A DNA stretch of 14,285 nucleotides, from the NCBI GenBank assembly GCA_900765975.1, contig CAAFTS010000029.1, positions 1 to 14,285 on the forward strand, given 5' to 3'. Shown here in pieces: positions 1 to 7,935 of the stretch. The DNA is from Lachnospiraceae bacterium. GTDB lineage: Bacteria; Bacillota; Clostridia; Lachnospirales; Lachnospiraceae. Positions within the stretch are counted from its first letter, which is position 1. Each line of letters starts with the position of its first letter. The position numbers and the translations under genes were made by a program. The notes below the pieces were generated by a model. The model was not told where the DNA came from and ran no database searches. It was given only the letters and a program-made list of their open reading frames with translations.

Positions 1-371
1 ATTATTTAGAAAAAAAAGAAGAACTTACCATTGCCTATACAGGTTCTGCAAAATCACCGACTGGAGTTTTATCAAACACTCAATCGCAAAATTTTGAACC
101 AACAAACTCTGCAATTACATCCGATTCAAAAGCCAGCTGGCAAGAACAAAAAGAACAGCAGGCAAGAGAGCGAAAGCGAAAAAATGAATTAAAAAAGACC
201 GAAGAACGAATTGCTTCTCTAGAAGAACGCAATCAAGAAATTGATGAGCAAATGACCCATGAAGAAATATACACAAATTCTGTAAGATGCCAGGAGCTTG
301 CAATTGAAAAGGATCAAAATAATTCTGAGTTAGAACTTTTATACGAAAAATGGGAAGAACTCGCCGAATAA
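1..371 (+). CDS. ABC-F family ATPase, C-terminal fragment
   Basis: This is the last 122 codons of a gene that begins outside the window. The reading frame is open from base 3 and ends at TAA (369-371). The fragment starts with YLEKKEE, followed by a polar linker rich in Ser, Thr, Asn and Gln. A strongly charged stretch then has coiled-coil character (QEQKEQQARERKRKNELKK, then EERIASLEERNQEIDEQM), and the protein ends in LYEKWEELAE. That layout is typical of the C-terminal extension of ABC-F proteins, the soluble tandem-ATPase family that acts on ribosomes (YdiF/YfmR/Uup-like). The catalytic cassettes are not in view, so the subfamily, and whether it is a housekeeping translation factor or an antibiotic-protection protein, cannot be decided. 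It converges on icd, with a shared terminator between the two. Confidence 0.72.
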   Translation, partial: YLEKKEELTIAYTGSAKSPTGVLSNTQSQNFEPTNSAITSDSKASWQEQKEQQARERKRKNELKKTEERIASLEERNQEIDEQMTHEEIYTNSVRCQELAIEKDQNNSELELLYEKWEELAE

Positions 372-388
372 AACACGCGCATACAAAT

Positions 389-440
389 AACAGGACCGCC
401 TTCCATCCTACTACAGAGGAAGACAGTCCTGTTTTCTTTT
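389..440 (+). terminator. Intrinsic terminator between convergent ABC-F gene and icd
   Basis: An 8-bp outer stem (AACAGGAC at 389-396 with GTCCTGTT at 426-433) encloses a second 5-bp stem (CTTCC with GGAAG) and a short loop. On the + strand it is followed by a T-rich run (TTTTCTTTT), 18 bases after the stop of the ABC-F gene. On the minus strand the same hairpin follows the icd stop directly, with a weaker tail (TTATTTG), so it probably serves both genes. Confidence 0.75.
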
Positions 441-441
441 C

Positions 442-1638
442 TTACAGCCGGGATGCAATTGCTTTGATAAACTCTTCACTGTTTAGTACTTTTGGATTTT
501 CGATTGTAGTGATCAAAGCAAGATCTTTTGTCATTTCTCCGGCTTCAATCGTATCAATTGTAGCCTTCTCCAGCTTATCAGCGAATTCCATCAATTCCTG
601 ATTACCATCTAATTCTCCACGTTTACGAAGTGCTCCTGTCCATGCAAAAATAGTTGCCACAGAGTTTGTAGAAGTCTCTTCGCCCTTTAAATGTTTATAA
701 TAATGACGCTGTACAGTTCCATGGGCTGCTTCGTATTCATAATATCCATCCGGAGATACCAAAACTGAAGTCATCATTGCAAGAGAACCAAAAGCAGAAG
801 ATACCATATCGCTCATTACATCTCCATCATAGTTCTTACAAGCCCAGATATATCCTCCCTCTGACTTCATGACACGTGCTACCGCATCATCAATCAAAGT
901 ATAGAAGTATTCGATTCCTGCTGCCTTAAACTGCTCCGCATATTCAGCATCATAGATTTCCTGGAAAATATCTTTAAACGTATGATCATACTTTTTCGAT
1001 ATTGTATCTTTTGTTGCAAACCAAAGATCCTGCTTCGTATCTAATGCATAGTTGAAACAGCTTCTTGCAAAACTTTCAATGGAATTGTTAATATTATGCA
1101 TTCCCTGCACAATTCCAGGACCTGCAAAATTATGTACCAACTCTCTTGTCTCACTTCCGTCTTCAGCAGTATAGACCAGTTCAACTTTACCAGCAGAAGG
1201 AATTTTCATTTCTGATCCTTTATATACATCACCATAAGCATGTCTTGCAATTGTAATTGGTTTCTTCCAATTCTTCACACATGGTTCAATTCCTTTTACT
1301 ACAATTGGAGCACGAAATACCGTTCCATCCAGAATTGCACGAATCGTTCCATTAGGACTCTTCCACATTTCTTTCAGATCATATTCGTCCATACGCGCTG
1401 CATTTGGAGTAATTGTTGCGCATTTTACTGCAACCTTATACTTTTTTGTAGCATTAGCAGAATCAACAGTCACCTGATCATCTGTTTCATTTCTATGTTC
1501 CAGTCCAAGGTCATAGTACTCTGTATTCAGCTCAATATATGGCTCCAGAAGATTTTCTTTAATCATCTTCCAGAGAATCCTTGTCATTTCATCGCCGTCC
1601 ATCTCCACGAGTGGTGTTGTCATTTTGATTTTTTCCAT
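442..1638 (-). CDS. icd: NADP-dependent isocitrate dehydrogenase (type II, homodimeric)
   Basis: A 398-residue enzyme that oxidatively decarboxylates isocitrate to 2-oxoglutarate in the cytosol, here the last step of a short oxidative branch feeding glutamate. It resembles the type II isocitrate dehydrogenases (the eukaryotic cytosolic form and its bacterial relatives), not the E. coli form. Visible landmarks are KCATITP (about 72-78), KSPNGTIR (93-100), GTVFR with Arg109 (equivalent to human IDH1 Arg132), LIDD (249-252), the metal site NYDGD (269-273), and AAHGTVQRH (304-312). Arg311 and His312 in the last motif are the residues expected to contact the NADP 2'-phosphate. The start at 1638 is preferred because AGGAGG lies 9 bases upstream. 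A 19-codon in-frame upstream extension would put this site inside the coding sequence. It is the last gene of the citrate operon, 65 bases after the GntR gene. Confidence 0.95.
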   Translation of the reverse strand: MEKIKMTTPLVEMDGDEMTRILWKMIKENLLEPYIELNTEYYDLGLEHRNETDDQVTVDSANATKKYKVAVKCATITPNAARMDEYDLKEMWKSPNGTIRAILDGTVFRAPIVVKGIEPCVKNWKKPITIARHAYGDVYKGSEMKIPSAGKVELVYTAEDGSETRELVHNFAGPGIVQGMHNINNSIESFARSCFNYALDTKQDLWFATKDTISKKYDHTFKDIFQEIYDAEYAEQFKAAGIEYFYTLIDDAVARVMKSEGGYIWACKNYDGDVMSDMVSSAFGSLAMMTSVLVSPDGYYEYEAAHGTVQRHYYKHLKGEETSTNSVATIFAWTGALRKRGELDGNQELMEFADKLEKATIDTIEAGEMTKDLALITTIENPKVLNSEEFIKAIASRL

Positions 1639-1667
1639 TGTCAAACTCCTCCTGATTCTAACATACT

Positions 1668-1676
1668 TATACGATT
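1668..1676 (-). promoter_or_regulatory. Possible regulator half-site upstream of icd
   Basis: On the minus strand this reads AATCGTATA, nine bases identical to part of the 22-bp palindrome at the Re-citrate synthase promoter. It lies in the 65-base gap between the GntR gene and icd. No matching second arm is visible and no good promoter was found in the gap, so this may be chance in A/T-rich DNA. Confidence 0.2.
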
Positions 1677-1703
1677 TCCAAACCGGCCCCCTCATTTCAA
1701 TTG

Positions 1704-2369
1704 CTATTCCTGACCAAATCCTTGCTTTTTCAAATTCTGCATTACATGTAAAATATGTTCATTCGCAAGCTGTTCTGCCAAGTCTGCATCTTTATCCCGG
1801 ATAGCACGTAAAATCTGCTTATGCTCGCGAATCGACTTTCGCGCACGCTCTTCTGATACAATCGAAGACTTTCTTGCCATTTGTACATATCTGTGAAAAT
1901 CAGTTAATACATGTCCCAAAATCCGACTGTTTGAAGCCTCATATAAAACTGCATGGAATCTGCCATCCAAAATTGCAATCTGCTCTGTATTATTGTGTCC
2001 TTCTTTCTTCATATGGAACTCTGAAAGAAGAACAATCTCTTCTAGTTCATCCAACTGCTCTTCTGTAATATGTTCTGTTGCCCAACGGGCACACAATCCC
2101 TCCAACAAAGACCGTGCCGTATAAATATCCCCGACATCCTTTGCTGTAATCCCGGTTACATAAGCTCCTTTGTTCGGAACAATTGTAACCAATCCTTCCA
2201 GCTCCAGCTGACGAAGCGCTTCTCTGACAGGAGTTCTGCTGACTCCAAGCTCTTTGCCGATCGTATTTTCACGAAGCTCATCCTGCTCTTTATAAACGCC
2301 ATTTAAAATATTATCCCGAATCTTCTGAAAGACTCGGTTGCTTAGCGAATGTTCCTGGTACTCTTCCAT
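1704..2369 (-). CDS. GntR-family transcriptional regulator, FCD subfamily
   Basis: A 221-residue regulator. Residues about 7-73 form the winged helix-turn-helix of the GntR family, with the typical [21 protein letters not shown] recognition helix region followed by the wing (VPNKGAYV). Residues about 77-210 form the all-helical FCD effector domain. The candidate metal ligands Asp135 and His139 (a D-x3-H pair in LDGRFHA), His183 (REHKQ) and His205 (NEHI) are all present. This suggests a metal-dependent pocket for a small carboxylate, as in characterised FCD proteins. The gene sits between Re-citrate synthase and icd, with 19 bases before it and 65 after. I infer that it controls this operon in response to a citrate-cycle acid or related metabolite. 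The effector is not visible from sequence. The ribosome-binding AGGAGG (2382-2387) is rather far from the ATG, at 12 bases. Confidence 0.9.
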   Translation of the reverse strand: MEEYQEHSLSNRVFQKIRDNILNGVYKEQDELRENTIGKELGVSRTPVREALRQLELEGLVTIVPNKGAYVTGITAKDVGDIYTARSLLEGLCARWATEHITEEQLDELEEIVLLSEFHMKKEGHNNTEQIAILDGRFHAVLYEASNSRILGHVLTDFHRYVQMARKSSIVSEERARKSIREHKQILRAIRDKDADLAEQLANEHILHVMQNLKKQGFGQE

Positions 2370-2388
2370 TCTACTACACAGCCTCCTG

Positions 2389-3777
2389 TTACAATGTTAT
2401 ATGCAGCATCTCACATATACTATATATTTTCTCAACTAATTCCTCATCTGTCAAGACTGTAATACGACCTTCTTCATATTCTTTATCAACCCAGGCCTTT
2501 ACTGCCCTGACAAGATCTGAATTCTTGTCCACCTGTTTATCTTTTGGCAATTTATAATATGTGTTGATCCAATAAGCAATTCCTGCAACTCCTGAAGTAT
2601 TTGATATTGCCACCATCGCCGGTCTATTCAAAAACTTCTCTGTATCAAACACATTGTAGATTTCCTCATTTTTCAACATTCCATCCGCATGAATTCCTGC
2701 TCTTGTTACGTTAAAATTTTTTCCTACAAATGGAGTACGTGATGGTACACGATATCCAATCTCTTTTTCATAATATTCTGCCAGTTCTGTAATCACTGTC
2801 GTATCCATACCATCTAAAGTTCCGCGAAGCTGCGCATACTCAAACACCATTGCTTCTAATGGGGTATTTCCGGTTCTCTCTCCGATTCCAAACAAAGAAC
2901 AATTTACTCCACTGGCGCCATAGAGCCAAGCAGTAGTCGAATTGCTGACTGCTTTATAAAAATCATTATGACCATGAAATTCAATTAATTCACTAGGCAC
3001 ACCTGCATGGACCATTATTCCATAAATAATCCCCGGAATTGAACGTGGAATCACTGCCCCCGGATAATTCACACCATATCCCATTGTATCACAAACACGT
3101 ATCTTAACCGGAACCTGGTATTCTTCCATCAATTTCATCAGTTCGACACAAAACGGAATCACAAAACCATAAATATCAGAACGCGTAATATCTTCCAAAT
3201 GACATCTCGGACGTATCCCTGTTTCCATACACTCTCTTACAATAGAAAGGTAATGTTCCATTGCTTCCCGTCTGGTCATTTTCAATTTATAAAAAATGTG
3301 ATAATCAGAACAACTTACGAGTATCCCCGTTTCTTTTAACCCTATCTCTTTAACAAGTTCAAAATCCTTCTTACTCGCTCGGATCCAACTTGTTATTTCA
3401 GGAAATTCATAACCTTTTTCCATGCATTTATACACTGCATCTCTGTCTTTTTTACTATATAAGAAAAATTCACACTGACGTATCTTCCCATTTGGTCCAC
3501 CCAGTTTGTGAAAATAGTCATAAATAGTAACAATCTGCTCTGTTGTATATGGAGCTCTGGACTGCTGACCGTCGCGGAACGTCGTATCTGTAATCCAGAT
3601 CTCATCCGGCATATGATGTGGAACAATACGATCATTGAAAGCAATTTTCGGAATTTCATCATACCGAAACAAATTGCGGAACGTGTTTGGTGTCTTTACG
3701 TCCACAAGCGGATACATATGCTCTTCCAATTCTAATAAATTCGTATGATAGTTAAAAAAAACTTTTCGATTTTCCAT
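2389..3777 (-). CDS. Re-citrate synthase (homocitrate/isopropylmalate synthase superfamily)
   Basis: A 462-residue enzyme of the DRE-TIM metallolyase (HMGL-like) fold. It starts TIM-barrel chemistry at ITDTTFRDGQQSR (62-74), with Asp64 as metal ligand and Arg68 as catalytic arginine. The metal-binding HGHND motif has His268 and His270, and FGIGERTGN (296-304) is also present. It lacks the C-terminal LeuA allosteric domain, which argues against 2-isopropylmalate synthase. The long N-terminal extension before the barrel (about 60 residues) and the total length match the Clostridium kluyveri-type Re-citrate synthases. Those condense acetyl-CoA with oxaloacetate using the opposite stereochemistry to ordinary citrate synthase. 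Sharing an operon with icd supports citrate as the product. Homocitrate or citramalate synthase remain less likely alternatives. It is the first gene of the operon, with AGGAGG 8 bases before the ATG and a promoter with an operator-like palindrome upstream. Confidence 0.82.
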   Translation of the reverse strand: MENRKVFFNYHTNLLELEEHMYPLVDVKTPNTFRNLFRYDEIPKIAFNDRIVPHHMPDEIWITDTTFRDGQQSRAPYTTEQIVTIYDYFHKLGGPNGKIRQCEFFLYSKKDRDAVYKCMEKGYEFPEITSWIRASKKDFELVKEIGLKETGILVSCSDYHIFYKLKMTRREAMEHYLSIVRECMETGIRPRCHLEDITRSDIYGFVIPFCVELMKLMEEYQVPVKIRVCDTMGYGVNYPGAVIPRSIPGIIYGIMVHAGVPSELIEFHGHNDFYKAVSNSTTAWLYGASGVNCSLFGIGERTGNTPLEAMVFEYAQLRGTLDGMDTTVITELAEYYEKEIGYRVPSRTPFVGKNFNVTRAGIHADGMLKNEEIYNVFDTEKFLNRPAMVAISNTSGVAGIAYWINTYYKLPKDKQVDKNSDLVRAVKAWVDKEYEEGRITVLTDEELVEKIYSICEMLHITL

Positions 3778-3821
3778 GATTGCTTCCTCCTGTTAATCAC
3801 ATTTGTGCATTTTGAATTCGT

Positions 3822-3843
3822 GTATAATCGTATACAATTATAC
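3822..3843. promoter_or_regulatory. 22-bp palindrome, probable GntR-type operator
   Basis: The arms GTATAAT (3822-3828) and ATTATAC (3837-3843) are perfect inverted repeats around the self-complementary core GTATAC (3830-3835). Single unpaired bases flank the core on each side. GTATAC-centred palindromes are commonly bound by GntR-family regulators of the FCD type. The site covers the spacer and -10 element of the Re-citrate synthase promoter, where a bound protein would block transcription. The regulator encoded in this operon is the obvious candidate. Confidence 0.65.
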
Positions 3844-3855
3844 GAACTATGTCAA
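3827..3855 (-). promoter_or_regulatory. Promoter of the Re-citrate synthase-gntR-icd operon
   Basis: On the minus strand there is a perfect -35 TTGACA (3855-3850), a 17-base spacer and the -10 TACGAT (3832-3827, 4 of 6 matches). Transcription would start near 3820, giving a leader of about 40 bases. The -10 and most of the spacer lie inside the palindrome at 3822-3843. Confidence 0.6.
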
Positions 3856-3914
3856 TACCTTTTTCGTTTTAATGTGTTAAATCGAGAAAGCCCATTACAC
3901 CAAAACAATTTCGC

Positions 3915-3960
3915 TAAAAAAAGGGGAAGGAATTTCACCCCGAAATTCCTTTCCCTTTTT
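3915..3960 (-). terminator. Terminator of the leuB-serA operon
   Basis: On the minus strand, 16 bases after the serA stop, a stem of about 14 bp (arms 3942-3955 and 3923-3936, one imperfect pair) has a small loop and is followed by a run of seven T. It isolates the amino-acid operon from the citrate operon downstream. On the + strand the hairpin also ends in TTTTT, but no gene on that strand needs it. Confidence 0.9.
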
Positions 3961-3971
3961 CATTTCCAATT

Positions 3972-5135
3972 CTATTTTATAACACGTACTTTTAGTACTC
4001 CTTCAATTGTTTCCAGTTTTTTCTCTACAGCCTCCGGTACTTCTGCCTCTACATCAATCATTGTATACGCATATTCTTTTCGGCTCTTATTTGTCATCAG
4101 GGAAATGTTCATATTTTCCTGTGCTAATACCGCCGTCAGCTGACCAATCATATTTGGAATATTTTTATGTAAAATCGTAATTCTGTTTCCTGCTTCTTTC
4201 ACTCCCATATCACATGCCGGATAGTTAACAGAATTCTTAATATTTCCATTTTCCAGATAATCTCTTAACTCTTTTACTGCCATTCTCGCACAGTTTTCTT
4301 CTGATTCCTCTGTAGATGCTCCAAGATGAGGAATTACTATCGCGCCCTTTACCCCTGCGATTTCCGGTGTCGGAAAATCTGTTACATACCGTTTTACTGT
4401 ACCGGATACAAGGGCGTCTACCATTGCTTCACTATCCACAAGGACATCACGAGCAAAATTCAGAACAACAACACCTTTTTTCATTAAACTGATCGCATCT
4501 TTATTAATCATCCCTTTTGTATCCGGAAGTGCTGGCACATGAATTGTAATATAGTCGCAATCTTTATACAACTCATCCACCGTTTTTGCATGATGGATAT
4601 TTCTGGACAATCTCCATGCTGCATCTACAGAAACATACGGATCATATCCGTATACCTCCATCCCCAGATGTACTGCTGCATTTGCAACCAGAACTCCAAT
4701 TGCACCGAGACCGATTACTCCCAATTTCTTTCCTTCTAATTCGGTTCCTGCAAATGCTTTCTTTGCCTTTTCAGCAGCCTTCGCAAGATCTCCGTCTTCT
4801 TCATGCTCCTGTACCCAGTTGATACCGCCAATCACATCACGTGCAGCGAGAAGCATTCCAGCAATCACAAGCTCTTTTACACCATTCGCATTTGCCCCCG
4901 GTGTATTAAATACTACAATTCCGTTTTCAGCACATTGTTCTAACGGAATATTATTAACACCTGCTCCTGCTCTTGCAATTGCTTTTAAATTCTTATCAAA
5001 CTTCATTTCATGCATTCCGGCACTCCGAACCAGAACTGCATCTGCCTCATCTATAGTTTCTGTTTTGGTATAATTCTCATCAAAAAGTTCGATTCCCGTC
5101 TGGGCAATCGGATTCAGGCAATGATAACGATACAT
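3972..5135 (-). CDS. serA: D-3-phosphoglycerate dehydrogenase with ACT domain
   Basis: A 387-residue NAD-dependent enzyme that oxidises 3-phosphoglycerate to 3-phosphohydroxypyruvate, the committed step of serine synthesis. The order is an N-terminal substrate domain, the Rossmann nucleotide fold with GLGAIG (142-147), a return to the substrate domain, and a C-terminal ACT domain (about 318-387) likely to bind serine for feedback control. The catalytic triad is visible: Arg229 (NFARD), Glu258 (TPEIAG) and His270 (IPHLGAS). Glu and His are only 12 residues apart, compared with more than 20 in E. coli SerA, so the loop between them is short. There is no extra ASB domain. The start at 5135 is chosen because it lies one base past the serC stop and the protein begins MYRYHCLNPI. 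An in-frame TTG at 5156 lies within the serC coding end. The AGGAGG at 5148-5153 is inside serC. Confidence 0.95.
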   Translation of the reverse strand: MYRYHCLNPIAQTGIELFDENYTKTETIDEADAVLVRSAGMHEMKFDKNLKAIARAGAGVNNIPLEQCAENGIVVFNTPGANANGVKELVIAGMLLAARDVIGGINWVQEHEEDGDLAKAAEKAKKAFAGTELEGKKLGVIGLGAIGVLVANAAVHLGMEVYGYDPYVSVDAAWRLSRNIHHAKTVDELYKDCDYITIHVPALPDTKGMINKDAISLMKKGVVVLNFARDVLVDSEAMVDALVSGTVKRYVTDFPTPEIAGVKGAIVIPHLGASTEESEENCARMAVKELRDYLENGNIKNSVNYPACDMGVKEAGNRITILHKNIPNMIGQLTAVLAQENMNISLMTNKSRKEYAYTMIDVEAEVPEAVEKKLETIEGVLKVRVIK

Positions 5136-5136
5136 C

Positions 5137-6219
5137 TTACAAATTCGCCTCCTCAAACTTCTTCATAAATGCAACAAGAGCTTCAACACCTTCATACGGC
5201 ATTGCATTGTATATACTTGCACGCATTCCGCCAACTGTCCGGTGTCCCTTTAAATTCTCAAGACCAGCCTCTTTTGCCTCTTTTACAAATTTTGCATCTA
5301 ACTCCGCATCTCCTGTTACAAACGGTACATTCATCAACGAACGATCTTCCGGTACGACAGTTCCTTTAAACAATTTGCTCTGATCCAGAAAATCATACAA
5401 TAACTTTGCTTTTTTCTCATTGCGTTCTTTCATTGCTTTCAGTCCGCCCATTGATTTTAACCATTTAAATACTTTTCCACAGATATAGATACCATATGCC
5501 GGCGGTGTATTATACAATGATTTTGCATCTGCATGTGTTTTATATGTAAGCATTGTAGGTGTTCCCGGAAGTACATCCTCAGTAATCAAATCTTCACGGA
5601 TAATCACAATTACAACACCTGCAGGTCCAATGTTCTTCTGCACTCCTCCGTATACAATTCCATACTTACTGACGTCCATCGGTTCTGACAGGAAACAAGA
5701 TGATACATCTGATACCAGCAGTTTTCCCTTTGTATTTGGAAGTTGTTTATACTTTGTTCCGTAAATTGTATTATTCTCACAAATATAAACATAATCAGCA
5801 TCTTCAGATATTGGAAGATCGGAGCAATCCGGAATATAAGAAAATGTTTTATCTGCTGAAGATGCAACACGATTTACCTTACCATATTTCTCAGCTTCCT
5901 GAGCAGCTTTTTTTGCCCACTGACCTGTAATAATATAATCTGCCACTTTATTCTTCATCAAATTCATAGGAATCATCGCAAACTGCTGTGATGCTCCTCC
6001 CTGCAAAAACAATACTTTATAATTATCCGGAATATTTAACAACTCACGTAAATCTGCTTCTGCTGTTTCAATAATTTCTTCAAATGCTTTGGAGCGATGA
6101 CTCATCTCCATCACTGACATTCCTGTTCTGTGATAATCCATCATTTCTTCTGCAGCTTCTTTCAGTACTTCTTCTGGAAGCACTGCAGGACCGGCAGAAA
6201 AATTATATACTCTGCTCAT
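5137..6219 (-). CDS. serC: Phosphoserine aminotransferase
   Basis: A 360-residue PLP enzyme of the class V aminotransferase family. It converts 3-phosphohydroxypyruvate and glutamate to phosphoserine and 2-oxoglutarate. The family signature is complete: the N-terminal NFSAGPAVLP (6-15), HRSKAF (41-46), the phosphate-binding loop QGGASQQF (73-80), the DVSS motif (171-174) and the Schiff-base lysine Lys195 in YGGVQKNIGPAG. The length equals that of bacterial SerC. GAGGAGG lies about 8 bases before the ATG. The gene follows ilvB by 20 bases and precedes serA by one base, so it is certainly co-transcribed with both. Its last codons (Glu-Glu-Ala) also encode the ribosome-binding site of serA. Confidence 0.97.
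   Translation of the reverse strand: MSRVYNFSAGPAVLPEEVLKEAAEEMMDYHRTGMSVMEMSHRSKAFEEIIETAEADLRELLNIPDNYKVLFLQGGASQQFAMIPMNLMKNKVADYIITGQWAKKAAQEAEKYGKVNRVASSADKTFSYIPDCSDLPISEDADYVYICENNTIYGTKYKQLPNTKGKLLVSDVSSCFLSEPMDVSKYGIVYGGVQKNIGPAGVVIVIIREDLITEDVLPGTPTMLTYKTHADAKSLYNTPPAYGIYICGKVFKWLKSMGGLKAMKERNEKKAKLLYDFLDQSKLFKGTVVPEDRSLMNVPFVTGDAELDAKFVKEAKEAGLENLKGHRTVGGMRASIYNAMPYEGVEALVAFMKKFEEANL
5148..5153 (-). promoter_or_regulatory. serA ribosome-binding site inside serC
   Basis: AGGAGG encoded by the Glu-Glu-Ala codons near the end of serC, 12 bases before the serA ATG. The overlap supports the 5135 start and suggests that translation of serA is coupled to that of serC. Confidence 0.65.
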
Positions 6220-6239
6220 GTCTTCTTCCTCCTCATATT

Positions 6240-7922
6240 CTATTTTTTCTGTTTCAAGTCTTCTTCATCAAACACATCACTGATAGCAGCTCCCGGTGCT
6301 ACCATTGGCCAAACTTTGTCGTCACAATCAATCTGACAATCAATCAAAACCGGACGTTGCAATGTAAGTGCTTTTGCAAATGCCTCTTTAAATTCTTCTC
6401 GCGTTGTAGCACGTATTCCTACTGCTCCCATAGCCTCAGCAAGTTTTACAAAATCAACCCCATCGTTTAGGATAGTCGCTGAATAACGCTGTTCATAAAA
6501 TAAGTTCTGCCACTGACGAACCATTCCAAGTACATGATTGTTAATAACAACTTCTATAATCGGGATCTGATGCCGGACTGCTGTCGCAATCTCATTCATA
6601 TTCATACGAAAACAGCCGTCTCCAGCAATATTTACAACCGTTTTCTCCGGACATCCCACCTTAGCACCAATAGATGCACCAAGCCCATATCCCATTGTTC
6701 CAAGACCTCCGGAAGTCAACAATGTACGCGCCTTTGTATATTTATAATACTGTGCCGCCCACATCTGATGCTGTCCTACCTCTGTTACAATTACTGCATC
6801 TCCTTTGGACTGTTTATAAATTTCCTCTACCACAAATGGTCCGCTCAAACCTTCTGGATGATATTTCAATGGATAATCTTTCTTGTATCCCTCTACCATT
6901 TCTACCCACTCTGTATGAGACTGTGGTTCTAGTTTCGCATTGATTTTTTTCAACACTTCCTTGATATCTCCAACAACTCCGGCAGTAATCATTACATTTT
7001 TATTCATCTCTGCAGGATCGACATCAAACTGCAGGATCTTTGCCTTTTTTGCAAAAGTCTTTGTATTTCCGGTTACGCGGTCACTAAATCTAGCTCCAAT
7101 AACAATTAGTAAGTCGCAACTGCTCACTCCATAATTTGATGCCTTGGTTCCATGCATACCAAGCATTCCAGTATAGCGATGGTCCGTTCCCGGAAAAGCT
7201 CCTTTTCCCATCAAGGAATCTGTAACCGGTGCATCTACTTTATTAACAAACTCCATCAATTCATCGCTGGAGTCAGATAAAACTGCACCTCCACCAACAA
7301 AAATATATGGGCGTTTCGCCTTTTTAATCATTGCAACCGCTGTCTCAACTTCACTTTCAGAAATATTAGACGTATCCGGAAAATACGGCTCGATTTTAGC
7401 GCATTCGTAATTTGTTTTTGCAGCAGTGATATCTTTTGGTATATCAATCAATACCGGTCCAGGTCGTCCTCTGCGAGCAATTTCAAATGCTTTTCGAATC
7501 GTATCTGCCAGTTTTGTAATATCCTTTACAATAAAATTATGTTTGGTAATCGGCATCGTAATTCCGGTAATATCAATTTCCTGAAAACTATCTTTTCCAA
7601 GAAGTGAAACGCCAACATTACATGTAATCGCAACAATCGGAATCGAATCCATATATGCAGTCGCAATTCCAGTTACCAGATTTGTCGCTCCCGGGCCACT
7701 GGTTGCAAAACAAACACCTACTTTTCCTGTTGCGCGCGCATATCCATCTGCAGCATGAGATGCCCCCTGTTCATGTGAGGTCAAGATATGCCGAATTTCT
7801 CCACTATGCTTATATAAAGCATCATAAACATTTAAAATCGCACCGCCCGGATATCCGAAAACAGTATCCACTCCCTGCTCTTTCAAACATTCGATTACTA
7901 TTTCTGCTCCTGTTAACTGCAT
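6240..7922 (-). CDS. ilvB: Acetolactate synthase, large (catalytic) subunit
   Basis: A 560-residue ThDP enzyme that makes 2-acetolactate from pyruvate or 2-aceto-2-hydroxybutyrate from pyruvate and 2-oxobutyrate, the first common step to valine, leucine and isoleucine. The N-terminal pyrimidine-binding domain holds the catalytic Glu51 (SHEQGASHAADGYAR) and ATSGPGATN. The central domain (about 190-330) has the FAD/nucleotide-type fold (GGGAV, GARFSDRVTGN). The C-terminal domain has the ThDP-Mg motif from GDG (434-436) to NN (461-462). The anabolic form is supported by the 560-residue length, the FAD-type middle domain and the ilvD/leuB context. ATG at 7922 is preferred because AGGAGG lies 7 bases upstream. 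The longer in-frame opening to 8042 runs into ilvD. No regulatory subunit (ilvN/ilvH) lies next to it, which is unusual; serC follows. Confidence 0.95.
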   Translation of the reverse strand: MQLTGAEIVIECLKEQGVDTVFGYPGGAILNVYDALYKHSGEIRHILTSHEQGASHAADGYARATGKVGVCFATSGPGATNLVTGIATAYMDSIPIVAITCNVGVSLLGKDSFQEIDITGITMPITKHNFIVKDITKLADTIRKAFEIARRGRPGPVLIDIPKDITAAKTNYECAKIEPYFPDTSNISESEVETAVAMIKKAKRPYIFVGGGAVLSDSSDELMEFVNKVDAPVTDSLMGKGAFPGTDHRYTGMLGMHGTKASNYGVSSCDLLIVIGARFSDRVTGNTKTFAKKAKILQFDVDPAEMNKNVMITAGVVGDIKEVLKKINAKLEPQSHTEWVEMVEGYKKDYPLKYHPEGLSGPFVVEEIYKQSKGDAVIVTEVGQHQMWAAQYYKYTKARTLLTSGGLGTMGYGLGASIGAKVGCPEKTVVNIAGDGCFRMNMNEIATAVRHQIPIIEVVINNHVLGMVRQWQNLFYEQRYSATILNDGVDFVKLAEAMGAVGIRATTREEFKEAFAKALTLQRPVLIDCQIDCDDKVWPMVAPGAAISDVFDEEDLKQKK

Positions 7923-7929
7923 GAGCCTT

Positions 7930-7935
7930 CCTCCT
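7930..7935 (-). promoter_or_regulatory. ilvB ribosome-binding site overlapping the ilvD stop
   Basis: AGGAGG shares its first two bases with the TAG stop of ilvD (7936-7934) and lies 7 bases before the ilvB ATG. The overlap decides the ilvB start and implies coupled translation. Confidence 0.75.

Noticed and set aside
1639..1703. A separate promoter for icd.
   Set aside because: TTGAAA near 1700 and TATAAG near 1669 are about 23 bases apart, outside the usable spacing; other pairs are poor.
1240..1713. A 157-codon + strand open frame opposite icd.
   Set aside because: Composition is Cys/Phe/Ile/His-rich with no recognisable domain, and icd on the other strand is complete with all catalytic residues.
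2389..3777. Annotation of the first citrate-operon gene as leuA (2-isopropylmalate synthase).
   Set aside because: The C-terminal allosteric domain is absent, the N-terminus is extended, and the operon partner is icd, not leuBCD.
5136..5156. A TTG start for SerA seven codons upstream.
   Set aside because: It lies in the serC coding end and the extra residues (RRRICK) do not resemble the SerA N-terminus.
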